This document shows positions 36,342 to 46,399 of a stretch of DNA of 64,000 nt, piece by piece. Source of the stretch: Algoriphagus sp. AGSA1 (lineage in GTDB: Bacteria > Bacteroidota > Bacteroidia > Cytophagales > Cyclobacteriaceae); assembly GCF_021390545.1 (NCBI RefSeq), contig NZ_JAJUWR010000007.1, forward strand, positions 62,001 through 126,000. The letters run 5' to 3'. The first letter of the stretch is position 1. Every line of letters starts with the position of its first letter. Under the pieces are notes generated by a model, which was given only the letters and a program-made list of their open reading frames with translations, was not told the DNA's origin and ran no database searches. A program made the position numbers and the translations under genes.

Positions 36342-37376
36342 ATGAGAAACGGCAAGGCTACTATTCATGATATCGCGGAGAAGCTAAAAGTAACGGCCTC
36401 GACAGTATCCAGAGCACTGAATAACAACCCAAGAATCTCTGATGCCACGAAGAAAAAAGTATTGAAGGCTGCAAAAGAGCTTAATTATCAGCCAAACAAT
36501 ATCGCTTCTGCTCTTCGAAGTGGAAGAAGCAAACTTATCGGAGTAATAGTCCCTACTGCCAACAGAAATTTCTTTTCATCCGTTATCCGGGGCATTGAAG
36601 AAATTGCAAATTCCTTGAACTATAAAGTAGTAATCTCTCAGTCTTACGATGACTATGAAAAGGAAATGCAGACTGTAGAGGCACTTTTAAATGCACAGGT
36701 GGACGGGGTAATTGCCTCCATTGGCAAGACCACACTACAAGTGGACCACTTTAAACAAATTTTAAAAAAAGGGATTCCGCTGGTGCTTTTTGACCGGGTG
36801 ACCAATGAATTGGATGTGAGCCAGGTAGTAATCGATGATTATTATGGGGCATTCCAGGCTACAGAGCATTTGATTGAACAAGGATGTAAAAGGATAGTAC
36901 ATTTCAGCAGTTCGCAAAACATCAACATCTACAAAGAGCGTAAACGAGGCTATGAAGACGCATTACTTCAGCATGGAATCACTGTTGACCCCGAATTGAT
37001 ACGCTTCAGCAAACTGCAGCTGGAAGATGGAAGAACCTCCATGCAGGAGGTGATCGATTCCAATATTCCTTTTGATGCTGTTTTCTCTTCTTCAGATTAC
37101 TCCATCATGGGAGCTATGCAGGTTTTGAAAGAAAATGGGTATAAACTTCCTGATGATATAAAGTTGGTTGGCTTTGGCGACGAACCTTTTACCTCATTCA
37201 CCGAACCTACCCTCACCACGGTCAATCAAAAAAGTATTCCCATGGGGAGAATCACGGCGGAGACCTTTTTTGAGATCCTGAATGAAAAAGACAAAAGCAA
37301 CAGCATTCCGAAAAAAACAATTCTTAAACCAGAATTGATCATCCGTAATTCATCAATCAATCCAAAAGACAAGTAA
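36342..37376 (+). CDS. LacI-family transcriptional regulator
   Basis: 344-aa regulator with an N-terminal HTH (TIHDIAEKLKVTASTVSRALNN, residues 7-28) plus hinge helix (NNIASALRSGRSKLIGVIVP) and a periplasmic-binding-protein-like effector domain. It lies between kduD and uxaB on the same strand, so it likely senses a pectin/uronate catabolite and binds the GCAATCGATTGC sites found before uxaA and kduI. Effector unknown. Confidence 0.93.
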   Translation: MRNGKATIHDIAEKLKVTASTVSRALNNNPRISDATKKKVLKAAKELNYQPNNIASALRSGRSKLIGVIVPTANRNFFSSVIRGIEEIANSLNYKVVISQSYDDYEKEMQTVEALLNAQVDGVIASIGKTTLQVDHFKQILKKGIPLVLFDRVTNELDVSQVVIDDYYGAFQATEHLIEQGCKRIVHFSSSQNINIYKERKRGYEDALLQHGITVDPELIRFSKLQLEDGRTSMQEVIDSNIPFDAVFSSSDYSIMGAMQVLKENGYKLPDDIKLVGFGDEPFTSFTEPTLTTVNQKSIPMGRITAETFFEILNEKDKSNSIPKKTILKPELIIRNSSINPKDK

Positions 37377-37397
37377 AACACCTACCTATTACATCAC

Positions 37398-38801
37398 ATG
37401 AAACTTCTTTCCAGATCAAAAACAGCTCCTTCAAATCGCCCTGTTAAAACCCTCCAGTTCGGGAATGGGAATTTCCTCCGCGGATTTACAGATTGGATGA
37501 TCGAAAAAGCTAATCAAGCCAATGTATTTGATGGGGATATCCACATTGTGCAGGTTCACAGCAAGTCGGGAAATAACCCAATGAAGGATCAGGATTGTCT
37601 TTACCATGTGATTGAGCGGGGACTGAAAAAGGGCATATTAGTTCAGGAATCCACCCTCATTTCCTGCATAGCTGGAATCACGAATGTTTTCGAAGAATAT
37701 GAAGAATACTTGAAACTTGGAGAAAATCCGGATTTACGCTTTGTTGTTTCCAATACCACGGAAGCAGGGATAATTTTTGACCCAAAAGATTCCTCTTCAG
37801 ATAGCATTTCAAATACATTTCCCGGCAAACTGACTGCCTTGCTTTATCATCGGTACAAGACTTTCCAAGGAGATCCTTCCAAAGGACTGATATTCCTTCC
37901 CTGCGAATTGATCGAGGCAAACGGTGCTGCATTGAAAGACTGCATCCAAAAATACATATCCTATTGGAAGTTGCCTGCGGGTTTCTCCGAATGGATCGAT
38001 TGGAACAATACATTCTGCAATACATTGGTGGACAGGATTGTTCCCGGATACCCCAAGGGCTCCATAGAAGAGATTCAGGAAAAGATAGGCTACAAGGATG
38101 ATATGGCCGTCATGGTGGAGCCTTACCATTTTTGGGCCATCGAGGGTACAGATCAAGTGAAAGAGGAATTCCCCTTGGATAAGGCCGGGCTCAATGTGAA
38201 ATTTGTGGATAACCTTGCCCCTTTCCGCACCCAAAAAGTCAGAATCCTAAACGGAGGACACACGGCAATGGTGCCTTATGCTTACCTTAAAGGTTTAAGG
38301 ACGGTAAGAGAAGCTGTGGAAAACCCTGAAATCGGCACCTTTCTAAAGGAAGCAATTTATACTGAAATTATTCCTACGCTCGATATGCCACAGGCTGAAC
38401 TGGAGCAGTTTGCCAAGGATGTTTTGGAGCGCTTTGCCAATCCTTTCATTGTGCATGAGCTTAAGTCCATCGCATTGAACAGTATTTCCAAATTCAAGGT
38501 CCGGGTTCTTCCATCTCTCCTAGCCTATCATGAATTGAAAAATGAATGGCCGGAGAAATTAACCCTTTCTTTCGCCGCACTATTGGTGTTCTATAAAGGG
38601 AATTACAAGGAAGTAGATACGCCCGTCAATGACAATTCTGATCTAATGGATGAATTTAAGGCAGCTTGGGATCTGGGTTCTACCAGTGAAACTGTAGAAA
38701 AATTATTGAGTGAAAGGGCTTATTGGGGAGAGGACTTAAGAAATCATCAGGGATTAACTGAAGCTGTATCAGAAGCAGTAGACCAACTTCTTCAAGCTTA
38801 G
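37398..38801 (+). CDS. uxaB: Tagaturonate reductase (altronate oxidoreductase)
   Basis: 467-aa polyol-specific dehydrogenase of the mannitol/fructuronate reductase family: NAD-binding start LQFGNGNFLRGFTDWMIEKAN, then a helical domain with KVRILNGGHTAMVPYAYLKGL, where the catalytic Lys is located. It reduces tagaturonate to altronate, the UxaA substrate. The neighbours make UxaB more likely than fructuronate reductase UxuB. A strong terminator follows. Confidence 0.92.
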   Translation: MKLLSRSKTAPSNRPVKTLQFGNGNFLRGFTDWMIEKANQANVFDGDIHIVQVHSKSGNNPMKDQDCLYHVIERGLKKGILVQESTLISCIAGITNVFEEYEEYLKLGENPDLRFVVSNTTEAGIIFDPKDSSSDSISNTFPGKLTALLYHRYKTFQGDPSKGLIFLPCELIEANGAALKDCIQKYISYWKLPAGFSEWIDWNNTFCNTLVDRIVPGYPKGSIEEIQEKIGYKDDMAVMVEPYHFWAIEGTDQVKEEFPLDKAGLNVKFVDNLAPFRTQKVRILNGGHTAMVPYAYLKGLRTVREAVENPEIGTFLKEAIYTEIIPTLDMPQAELEQFAKDVLERFANPFIVHELKSIALNSISKFKVRVLPSLLAYHELKNEWPEKLTLSFAALLVFYKGNYKEVDTPVNDNSDLMDEFKAAWDLGSTSETVEKLLSERAYWGEDLRNHQGLTEAVSEAVDQLLQA

Positions 38802-38845
38802 CCTTATCGAAATTTAGGGCCGTCAGATTTAAGATTCTGATTGAA

Positions 38846-38884
38846 GAAAAGGAAAGCAAAAAAAATGCTTTCCTTTTCTTTTTT
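38846..38884 (+). terminator. Strong rho-independent terminator after uxaB
   Basis: GAAAAGGAAAGCA (38846-38858) and TGCTTTCCTTTTC (38866-38878) form a perfect 13-bp stem around an A7 loop, followed by TTTTTT. It ends the kduI-kduD-lacI-uxaB transcript and may also serve the convergent GH43 gene. Confidence 0.9.
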
Positions 38885-38892
38885 AATTGCTC

Positions 38893-40032
38893 TTAAAAGG
38901 GAATAGCCTGCGCTGTAGTAGTAGGCCCATCCACCACCAAGCTGCCATCAGATTTGATTTCCATTTTATCCAGAAACACTACCCGTTCCTGACCGGATTC
39001 TTTGGTACGACCATGGTACACGCAATACATATCGCCGTTATCCATGAACACTATATTGTTATGCCCCGTGCCTGTCACTTCCCCGCCTTTATGTGTATTA
39101 AGTTCCAGCACGGGATTGTTTGGCGCTTTGGTAAATGGCCCCAATGGGTTTGAGCTCGTTGCGTAACCTACCGCATAATTTTCCCCTGCGTAATAATTAC
39201 TCGAGTACATCATGTAGTAAATGTCTTCGTGCTTAAAAATAACCGATCCCTCAGTCCATCTTCTGTTTATTTCCTGCTTGGTCACCGATCTGCTTTCCCA
39301 TTCGGACTGTGCATCATCCATTTTTAGAGGCGGACGAAGGCAAAGCACAGGCTCTCCTATTACTCCGGAGAAATCAGGCTTCAGTTCCACCCCATACACC
39401 CAACTCTCCTCTATCTCATCGTACCACCCCTTTTCTCTTGCCCAATCCGCCACCTCGCTTTCCACCGGGTGTTTATAGCACGCCCGTGAGTAATAGAGGT
39501 AGTATTTCCCTTCTTCCCAATACACATTCGCATCTATTATCGGATATCCAGGATCAAATATCGGCCTGTCATACATTTCTATAAATGGCCCGGTCGGGCT
39601 ATCGGATTTGGCCACACCGATCATAAAATTCTCTTCTTCATTGGTAGGATTGACCTTCCACTGGGCGCTGAAAAACATGTAATAGTTGCCATCAATCTTA
39701 TATACTTCCGGTGCCCAAAAGAACTTGCTTGCCCAACTGTCCTCTGTGTTGCCTTGATACACTTGACCTTCAAATTTCCAATCGACCAGATTGCCCGAGG
39801 AATAGGCCGCAAAACCATCTTTTGCTCCACCACCTGTTCCGTACATGTAATACTTCCCTTCCCCATCATTCAGGATAAAAGGATCTCCAAATGCCACATC
39901 CAGTGGATTGGCATAAGTGCCTTTCGCTGAAACCCTAGATGACTCCTCTTGTTGCTTTTGCTTTGGAGAACAGGATACTAACCCAATCCAAGAAACAAGG
40001 ATAATCCCTAGATAATAAAATAGAACTCTCAT
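38893..40032 (-). CDS. GH43 family lipoprotein glycosidase
   Basis: 379-aa enzyme with a lipoprotein signal (LVSCS, near residue 20). The propeller shows the Asp base in VAFGDPFIL, the modulating Asp in PIIDANVYW, the acid Glu in RWTEGSVIF and the metal-binding His in GTGHNNIVF. It is probably arabinosidase, xylosidase or galactosidase activity at the cell surface. It is convergent with uxaB and preceded by a 124-bp gap to the MtfA gene, so it is a separate unit of the pectin region. Confidence 0.9.
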   Translation of the reverse strand: MRVLFYYLGIILVSWIGLVSCSPKQKQQEESSRVSAKGTYANPLDVAFGDPFILNDGEGKYYMYGTGGGAKDGFAAYSSGNLVDWKFEGQVYQGNTEDSWASKFFWAPEVYKIDGNYYMFFSAQWKVNPTNEEENFMIGVAKSDSPTGPFIEMYDRPIFDPGYPIIDANVYWEEGKYYLYYSRACYKHPVESEVADWAREKGWYDEIEESWVYGVELKPDFSGVIGEPVLCLRPPLKMDDAQSEWESRSVTKQEINRRWTEGSVIFKHEDIYYMMYSSNYYAGENYAVGYATSSNPLGPFTKAPNNPVLELNTHKGGEVTGTGHNNIVFMDNGDMYCVYHGRTKESGQERVVFLDKMEIKSDGSLVVDGPTTTAQAIPF

Positions 40033-40125
40033 GTGCGGATTTACAATTAAACTTTGAGGAAGCCAAAATACAGTCTTTTATCAGAAACAATTTATCTTTC
40101 GCAATAGAATGTTGGGAAAAAGCCC

Positions 40126-40139
40126 ATTGTGAGACAACC
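40126..40139. repeat. Solo copy of IS-like terminal repeat
   Basis: ATTGTGAGACAACC matches the right end of the 135-bp element at 27999-28133 (ATTATGAGACAGCC) with two or three changes. No partner end is nearby. Confidence 0.4.
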
Positions 40140-40156
40140 GGATTAAGGATTTACCC

Positions 40157-40918
40157 TTAGCCCTTGACCCAAACTCGTGGATCCTGACGCATAAGCCGCA
40201 CCAATGTACCATATAGCTCAGGATTATAATTAAAAAACTCATGCGGTTTTTCGAAGAAAGTCTCCAAGGCTACCGCAAAAAACTCATGGTGATTAAATCC
40301 AGCACTTGTCCTAAACACCGACCTGCCACCCTCATTCACCTTTCTTATTTCTTTGTCAGCAAATTCCAAAAAAGATTTATAAACCTCAGGAGCAAAAAAC
40401 TCACTTTCCCCATTGTAGTGGATCTGGTTTTCGAGTTTCAATGCATGAGCCACCTCATGGATGCCTAGATTTACTCCGTCATGCTCGCTTTCCATTCCCT
40501 CCAAAAAGCATTTCCAAGACATCACGATCAGCCCATGTCTGGGATTGACTTCACCTCGATGATACTGTCTGGAAATCGTACTGTAATACGTATCTGGGTA
40601 GATTAGAATCTTACTAAAATGAGGCAAACGAAGATCTTTCCAACCGAAGGCCACCATCACCATAGTTGCTCCGATCAGGATTTTCATTTCGGAAGTAACA
40701 ATTCTCAGACCTCCTCTTCCCATAAAAGATTTGGTGGTAAGAATTACTTCAAGTTTCTTTCTGAATTCCCTTTTGTGCTCTTCTGAAAGTCTGGCATAAT
40801 ACGGGAATTGTTGCTCAAGAATCTCTATCTCCAACTTTGTCAAGCGAATTCTCGCAAACAATATTCGAAGTTCCTCGATCAAACTTGCAAGACTGTTCAT
40901 CCTATATAAAGGCATCAT
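40157..40918 (-). CDS. MtfA-like zinc-dependent peptidase (M90 family)
   Basis: 253-aa cytoplasmic protein with the zinc motif HEVAHAL (HExxH) in NLGIHEVAHALKLE near residue 149, and a third ligand region (NHHEFFAVALETFFEKP). The order and length match the MtfA/glucose-regulated metallopeptidase family, known in E. coli for binding the Mlc repressor. Whether Mlc exists here is unknown. Confidence 0.88.
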   Translation of the reverse strand: MMPLYRMNSLASLIEELRILFARIRLTKLEIEILEQQFPYYARLSEEHKREFRKKLEVILTTKSFMGRGGLRIVTSEMKILIGATMVMVAFGWKDLRLPHFSKILIYPDTYYSTISRQYHRGEVNPRHGLIVMSWKCFLEGMESEHDGVNLGIHEVAHALKLENQIHYNGESEFFAPEVYKSFLEFADKEIRKVNEGGRSVFRTSAGFNHHEFFAVALETFFEKPHEFFNYNPELYGTLVRLMRQDPRVWVKG

Positions 40919-40927
40919 CGTTTTTGA

Positions 40928-40959
40928 ATAAAAAAGGCAGCTACCAATCAGTAACCGCC
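40928..40959 (-). terminator. Terminator after rny operon
   Basis: Read on the minus strand, GGCGGTTAC and GTAGCTGCC pair over nine positions including two G-U pairs and then run into T6. It lies 83 bp beyond the rny stop. Confidence 0.7.
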
Positions 40960-41041
40960 ATTATTTTATAGGCCAATATGTAGACAAGTACCTTCAGGAG
41001 TTGAATGCTCGCTACTTCTGTCTCCAGTCTTCCAGCCTCTA

Positions 41042-42607
41042 CTATCTAGCGTAATTCACTGCCCTCATTTCACGGATTACCGTGATTTTGATCTGACCTG
41101 GATATTGCATTTCCTTTTCGATTTTCTGCGAAATATCAAAGGAAAGCTTACCTGCTGTAGAGTCGTCCACGTTGTCCGCATCTACCAAGACCCGAAGTTC
41201 GCGGCCGGCCTGCATAGCAAAGCATTTATTCACCCCATCAAAGCCCAACGCAAGCTCCTCAAGGTCTTTCAATCGCTTAATATAGCTATCCATCACTTCG
41301 CGCCTTGCGCCTGGTCTTGCGCCTGAAATCGCATCAGAAGCCTGTACAATCGGAGAGATCATAGAGGTCATCTCGATTTCATCGTGGTGGGCTCCGATCG
41401 CATTGCAGATTTCAGGATGCTCTTTGTATCGCTTAGCCAACTCCATCCCCAAGACCGCGTGCGGAAGTTCCTGCTCCTCGTGCCATACTTTTCCGATATC
41501 ATGAAGTAAACCTGCGCGCTTGGCCATCTTGGCATTGAGCCCCATCTCAGCTGCCATAGTAGCGCAAAGCTTCGCCACTTCCCTGGAGTGCTGAAGAAGG
41601 TTTTGTCCATAGGAAGATCTATATCTCATACGCCCTACCATTCTGATCAGCTCAGGATGAAGTCCGTGGATCCCCAGATCAATACAGGTTCTTTCTCCTA
41701 TTTCGACGATTTCCTCTTCGATATTCTTTTCCGTTTTTGCTACGACTTCCTCGATCCTGGCCGGATGGATACGTCCATCCTGCACCAGTCTGTGAAGGGA
41801 TAGTCTGGCCACTTCTCTTCTCACCGGATCAAAACCGGAAATAATGATGGCCTCGGGTGTATCATCCACGACGATTTCCACACCTGTAGCAGCTTCCAGC
41901 GCACGGATGTTCCTACCTTCTCTACCGATGATTTTACCTTTGATATCATCGCTTTCTATATTGAAAACCGAAACACAGTTTTCCACTGCGTGTTCAGTCG
42001 CGGTGCGCTGTATGGTGTCCAGCACGATCTTCTTCGCCTGCTTGGTAGCCGTAAGTTTAGCTTCGTCAAGAATGTCTTTGATCTGTGAAGAGGCCTTGGA
42101 TTGAGCTTCCTCTGTCAGCATAGTCACCAGCTGCTCACGTGCTTCTTCACGGGTAAGGTTTGCCACCTTTTCCAAATCGGTGATACGTTGATTGGTTACT
42201 CTGTCAAGTTCCTCTTTTTTGATTTTGATTGAATGAAGCTGGGCATTTAGGTTCTCAGACTTACTGTCAAGTTCTGCTTCTTTCCTTTTTACCTGCTCCA
42301 GTTCCTTGGAAACCTGCTGCTCTCTTTGCTTTACTTTGTTCTCATTGGTGATGATGATGTTCTTCTTATTACTCATCTCCTCATCAAACTCAGCTTTCAG
42401 CTTGAGGTACTTTTCCTTTGCCTCGAGGATCCTGTCTTTCTTGATGGACTCCGCGTTGATTTCCGCCTCCCTAAGCATGGATTTCACCCGTTCCCGGGTT
42501 TCTTCCTCCAGTTTAGAGTTTTTGTTTTTTATCAATGTGCCGACAATAGCAGCTCCTACACCAGTCCCAATCAGGGCTGCGAGGACGATATATAGTATTT
42601 CTCCCAT
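41042..42607 (-). CDS. rny: Ribonuclease Y
   Basis: 521-aa membrane-anchored endoribonuclease that starts mRNA turnover. An N-terminal helix (residues 5-24) is followed by a long coiled coil, a KH domain ([30 protein letters not shown] near residue 225) and the HD domain with [15 protein letters not shown] and [10 protein letters not shown]. The layout is complete. It follows zapA and the coiled-coil gene on the same strand. Confidence 0.97.
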   Translation of the reverse strand: MGEILYIVLAALIGTGVGAAIVGTLIKNKNSKLEEETRERVKSMLREAEINAESIKKDRILEAKEKYLKLKAEFDEEMSNKKNIIITNENKVKQREQQVSKELEQVKRKEAELDSKSENLNAQLHSIKIKKEELDRVTNQRITDLEKVANLTREEAREQLVTMLTEEAQSKASSQIKDILDEAKLTATKQAKKIVLDTIQRTATEHAVENCVSVFNIESDDIKGKIIGREGRNIRALEAATGVEIVVDDTPEAIIISGFDPVRREVARLSLHRLVQDGRIHPARIEEVVAKTEKNIEEEIVEIGERTCIDLGIHGLHPELIRMVGRMRYRSSYGQNLLQHSREVAKLCATMAAEMGLNAKMAKRAGLLHDIGKVWHEEQELPHAVLGMELAKRYKEHPEICNAIGAHHDEIEMTSMISPIVQASDAISGARPGARREVMDSYIKRLKDLEELALGFDGVNKCFAMQAGRELRVLVDADNVDDSTAGKLSFDISQKIEKEMQYPGQIKITVIREMRAVNYAR

Positions 42608-42675
42608 GGGTATTTTGGATATAAATTAGACCCCGGGGAATCTGAAAAATCTCCTGAATTTTGTGTTCCGAATAA

Positions 42676-42960
42676 TTACAACGCCTTAGCCAGCAAGGCA
42701 TTTATATGAGAAATACTGGATTTAATATGCTCTGAATCTTCTGTATTAACCTGATTGGTCTCCAATGATTCCACCATGCAATCAAAAGCTACCATCGCCA
42801 GCAAATCCTGGTTGTCATCCAGCCCGTATTCCTCTTTATACTTTCTTAATTTTTCATTAATCAACTTGCCAGCATGACGGATCTTGGACTCGTCCTCGAT
42901 CTTCACGCGCATAGGATACTCTCTGTCCCCTATTTTTAATCTGATGGCAAGTGTCTCCAT
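42676..42960 (-). CDS. zapA: Cell division protein ZapA
   Basis: 94-aa ZapA-family protein: IRLKIGDREYPMRVKIEDESKIRHAGKLINEKLRKY, then a C-terminal coiled helix. It bundles FtsZ filaments at the division site. Upstream (1 bp away) is a coiled-coil gene and downstream rny. Length typical. Confidence 0.88.
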   Translation of the reverse strand: METLAIRLKIGDREYPMRVKIEDESKIRHAGKLINEKLRKYKEEYGLDDNQDLLAMVAFDCMVESLETNQVNTEDSEHIKSSISHINALLAKAL

Positions 42961-42961
42961 A

Positions 42962-43246
42962 TCACTCTGATAAGTAAGTAATTAAATGATCGATTTCCTG
43001 TATATAATTATTGATTAGGTCACTCATTTCAGTTGACTGTTCCGGATTCACCGGTTGATTGTCCACAATGTTACTAATTTTAATTTTATTTTTAAAATGT
43101 TCGATTTCCTGCTCTTTTTTGTCCAAAGCACCGCTGACCTCGGATAATTTTTGCCTCAATTGCTGGTTTTCCTCACTTATTTCCAGCAATTTGTTACTCG
43201 CCTGCAGGGCCAGTTTCTCTAATTTTTGCAGTTCCTCTTGAATCAT
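42962..43246 (-). CDS. Small coiled-coil protein (hypothetical)
   Basis: 94-aa protein that is almost entirely heptad-patterned (LQKLEKLALQASNKLLEISE and following), ending in a short helix. It lies between pheT and zapA with 1-2 bp gaps, so it is co-transcribed. Size, location and coil suggest a ZapA partner or ZapB-like role, but there is no firm homology. Confidence 0.75.
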   Translation of the reverse strand: MIQEELQKLEKLALQASNKLLEISEENQQLRQKLSEVSGALDKKEQEIEHFKNKIKISNIVDNQPVNPEQSTEMSDLINNYIQEIDHLITYLSE

Positions 43247-43248
43247 TT

Positions 43249-45660
43249 CTATGTTCTTATCAAAGCACCTACCTCTTTTTCAAAGGCTTGGATCAATTTA
43301 CTCATTGTTTTCTCAATTACCTTATCTGTCAATGTATTTTCCTGATCCTGCAAGTGAAAACTTAATGCATAGGCTTTTTTGCCCGCATCTATTTTGTCCC
43401 CCTGATACACATCAAAGACACCTATTCTTTTCAATAATTTCCCACCAAACTTAGCCGCCACCGTCTTCACCTGATCATAACTCACGGTTTTGTCAATTAC
43501 CAAAGAAAGATCTCTACGCACCTCAGGGAATTTTGAGAGTTCTTCAAATTTCTTCAAACCTGAAGCTTTTTTGCAAAGCAAATCCCAGTTAAGGTCCGCA
43601 TACCACACTTCCTGACGAACTTCTGCTTGCTTCAAAATCTTATCATCAAGCAAACCTACAGTCGCCAGTTCCTTCTGACCGAGCATAATTTTCAAGCCAT
43701 AGGCAAAAGGCACAGCTTCCACTATAGAAAGGTCTCCAGCCTGTACATTCAACTTCTCTAGAATGCTTTCAACTGTAGAGTAAATGTCAGGAAATGTAAA
43801 ACTCTTGTTTGGCTCCAACCAGCTTTCTCCTGTCCTCTTGCCTGTGAGGAAAAGCGACAGTCTTCTACTCTCCACATATCCTCCCTCAGCCTTATGATAA
43901 ACGGTGCCAAACTCGAAGTATTTCAAATCTGTCTGACGCCTGTTGATATTTCTGGCCAAAACTTCCAAACCGGAATAAAGCAAGCTCTGCCGCATCACGT
44001 CAAGGTCTTCGCTTAGCTTATTGTAAATAACGACGTTGTTCGTTGGATCCAAAAACCCGGATTTCTCAGCGTAAGTTGACTTGGTCAGGCTATTGGTAAT
44101 CATCTCATAATAGCCTTGCCCTGTAAGGATTTCAGTTAAGCGGTATTGCAACTTGTTGAGATCTTTCACAGGATGCTCTGCGAGGTAATCCGTCTTGAGG
44201 TTTTCGGAGAGTTCCACATTGTGGAATCCATAAATCCTCAATATCTCCTCTATGACATCGGCTTCCCTCGTCACATCCACCCGATAAGGCTTTGCCGTAG
44301 CTGTAAAACCTTCCTGGTTTTCATTTGTCACTTTGATATCCAAACTCTCCAATATAGACTTTACCTGGGAAGGATCGATTTTCTTACCTATGAGCCTGTT
44401 GATATGACCATAGTTCACCTCAATGACAAAATCCTGAATCGGCTCCGGATAAATGTCTATCAGCTCGGAAGCTACTTTCCCGCCGGCAATATCCTGCAGA
44501 AGCTTGACTGCCATTTTCAACGCATACACAGGCATATTAGGGTCTGTGCCACGCTCAAAGCGGAATGACGCATCCGTCTTCAAGCCGTGAAACTGACTCC
44601 CTTTTCTGACAATATCGGGGGAAAAATAAGCTGACTCTAAAAATATTGAGGTAGTCCCTTCCGTAACTCCTGAATCTTCTCCTCCAAAAACACCTGCTAT
44701 GCAAAGCCCTCCTTTTGTGTCTTTGATCATCAATTCCTCACCGGAAAGTTTCCTTTCTTTTCCATCCAATGTAATGAATTTCGAGTCTTTGGGAAGTTTA
44801 CCTACAATGATTTTCCCATCGGAAATCTTGGCCGTATCGAAGGCATGTAATGGCTGACCAAGGTCATGCAAGATGAAGTTGGTGATATCCACCACATTAT
44901 TGATCGGCTCCAAATCTAGGGATTTCAGGAAATTCTGTAGCCATGCAGGGGAAGGTCCTACCTTCAAATCAGTCACCACCACTCCCGCATAGCGCGGACA
45001 GTCAGCGGTATTTTCCACTTCTACCTGAATCGACGGGCCAGTCGCCCCGGCTTTCAGCTCAGGAGCAGCATCGATCTCCAGCTCTCTTCCCAAAAGCGCT
45101 TTCAGATCACGTGCCACGCCCAAATGGGAAGCCGCATCAGCCCTGTTAGGAGTCAAACCGATCTCTAACACTTGGTCTTTGCCGATTTCAATATACTCTG
45201 AAGCAGGGGTTCCATTGGGCAGGTCGGTATCCAATACCATAATCCCGGCATGACTGGAACCTAACCCCAGCTCGTCTTCGGCACAGATCATCCCTTCGGA
45301 AACCTCACCTCGGATCTTGGCTTTTTTGATCTGGAACGAATCGCCTTCGGAGGGATAAAGCGTCGCACCAACAGTGGCAACCAATACTTTTTGGCCTTTG
45401 GCTACATTGGGAGCTCCGCAAACAATCGGAGAAATCCCAGTTCCGATATCTACCGTAGTCACGCTTAACTTATCCGCATTGGGATGCTTCTCGCAGGTCA
45501 GCACCTCTCCTATCACTATGCCTTCCAGCCCTCCTTTGACAGAGACAAACTCTTCCAGTCCTTCCACTTCCAAGCCGGATTGGGTCAGCAATGCGCCGAT
45601 TTCCTCCGCAGATTCCGTGTGAGGGATATATTTTTTTAATCGATTTATCGAGATTTTCAT
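43249..45660 (-). CDS. pheT: Phenylalanyl-tRNA synthetase beta subunit
   Basis: I start at the ATG at 45660 (MKISINRLKKYIP); 16 upstream codons are open but not family-like. The 803-aa subunit has the tRNA-binding OB domain (GEVLTCEKHPNADKLSVTTVDIG), B3/B4 editing domain, B5 domain (VDVTREADVIEEILRIYGF) and the C-terminal ferredoxin-like FDX-ACB domain (KFPEVRRDLSLVIDKTV). It charges tRNA-Phe with PheS, which is not in the window. Confidence 0.97.
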   Translation of the reverse strand: MKISINRLKKYIPHTESAEEIGALLTQSGLEVEGLEEFVSVKGGLEGIVIGEVLTCEKHPNADKLSVTTVDIGTGISPIVCGAPNVAKGQKVLVATVGATLYPSEGDSFQIKKAKIRGEVSEGMICAEDELGLGSSHAGIMVLDTDLPNGTPASEYIEIGKDQVLEIGLTPNRADAASHLGVARDLKALLGRELEIDAAPELKAGATGPSIQVEVENTADCPRYAGVVVTDLKVGPSPAWLQNFLKSLDLEPINNVVDITNFILHDLGQPLHAFDTAKISDGKIIVGKLPKDSKFITLDGKERKLSGEELMIKDTKGGLCIAGVFGGEDSGVTEGTTSIFLESAYFSPDIVRKGSQFHGLKTDASFRFERGTDPNMPVYALKMAVKLLQDIAGGKVASELIDIYPEPIQDFVIEVNYGHINRLIGKKIDPSQVKSILESLDIKVTNENQEGFTATAKPYRVDVTREADVIEEILRIYGFHNVELSENLKTDYLAEHPVKDLNKLQYRLTEILTGQGYYEMITNSLTKSTYAEKSGFLDPTNNVVIYNKLSEDLDVMRQSLLYSGLEVLARNINRRQTDLKYFEFGTVYHKAEGGYVESRRLSLFLTGKRTGESWLEPNKSFTFPDIYSTVESILEKLNVQAGDLSIVEAVPFAYGLKIMLGQKELATVGLLDDKILKQAEVRQEVWYADLNWDLLCKKASGLKKFEELSKFPEVRRDLSLVIDKTVSYDQVKTVAAKFGGKLLKRIGVFDVYQGDKIDAGKKAYALSFHLQDQENTLTDKVIEKTMSKLIQAFEKEVGALIRT

Positions 45661-45706
45661 CAGTAAAACTAAATAAGGCAAATCAATATTGATCTGCGTG
45701 ATAAAC

Positions 45707-45732
45707 AAAAGGGGTTCGAAAACCCCTTTTTA
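45707..45732 (-). terminator. Terminator of the radC/DUF1684 operon
   Basis: AAAAGGGGTT (45707-45716), loop CGAA, AACCCCTTTT (45721-45730) with T run: a 10-bp perfect stem with a tetraloop. It lies 49 bp past the DUF1684 stop and before pheT. Confidence 0.85.
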
Positions 45733-45778
45733 TTCAATAATGCGTACAAATTTAAGAGATTTGAGCTAGGCAGAAAGG

Positions 45779-46396
45779 CTATTTCCCGTAATTTTTCTCA
45801 CCTACTGGAATAGCGATGTCCAATAAGTTTTCTTTTGGTGGAAGCGGGCAGCCATAGTCAGGGTTGTACGCGCAGTAAGGATTGTAAGCCATGTTAAAAT
45901 CCAAAGTTATGCTGTTCTTCCCGTCCTGTCGTGCGTTGATGTATCTACCGCCCCCATAGGTCTCTCCCGCACTGGTCTCATCCGCAAAGGCCAAAAAGAA
46001 ATTACGCTTATCGGGCTCTTTGATTGCCTGAAGAAGAAGCAGTTTTTGGGTTTTACCATCCAATTCAAATTCCGCCCAGGAATGTTCTATGTATTTTTCC
46101 TTGGTTCCATCGGTGAGGGGCACTTCCCTCACTTTCCTCCCTTCTATGGGCAGCAGCCTGGCTTTCACCTTATAGGCCGGGTCTATAGGATAGAAATTCA
46201 ATTTGGTAAAAGACTGTTTTTGTTCATCTGTAAGCGGGGACTCGAAATTAAACCGCAGGAATTTAAACTGTCTTTCCCGCTCGGCCTCGATCTTTTCGAT
46301 GTAATCTTCGGGGCTCTCCGTCCCGGTCAAGGTGTAAACCACCGCAGCCAAAACCACTGCGGAGATCATCATAAGTATAATCGTGTTATTTTTCAT
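45779..46396 (-). CDS. DUF1684 domain protein
   Basis: 205-aa protein with an N-terminal membrane or signal segment, then a domain with FNMAYNPYCAYNPDYGCPLPPKENLLDIAIPVGEK, the DUF1684 signature (Cys/Pro/Tyr-rich hairpin). RYIN(A/P) and SWAEFELDG also fit. The function of the family is not established. It lies 3 bp downstream of radC, on the same strand. Confidence 0.88.
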   Translation of the reverse strand: MKNNTIILMMISAVVLAAVVYTLTGTESPEDYIEKIEAERERQFKFLRFNFESPLTDEQKQSFTKLNFYPIDPAYKVKARLLPIEGRKVREVPLTDGTKEKYIEHSWAEFELDGKTQKLLLLQAIKEPDKRNFFLAFADETSAGETYGGGRYINARQDGKNSITLDFNMAYNPYCAYNPDYGCPLPPKENLLDIAIPVGEKNYGK

Positions 46397-46399
46397 AAG

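Noticed and set aside
45707..45732. tRNA T-loop (GGTTCGAA)
   Set aside because: It is part of a short stem-loop terminator; no acceptor or anticodon arms.
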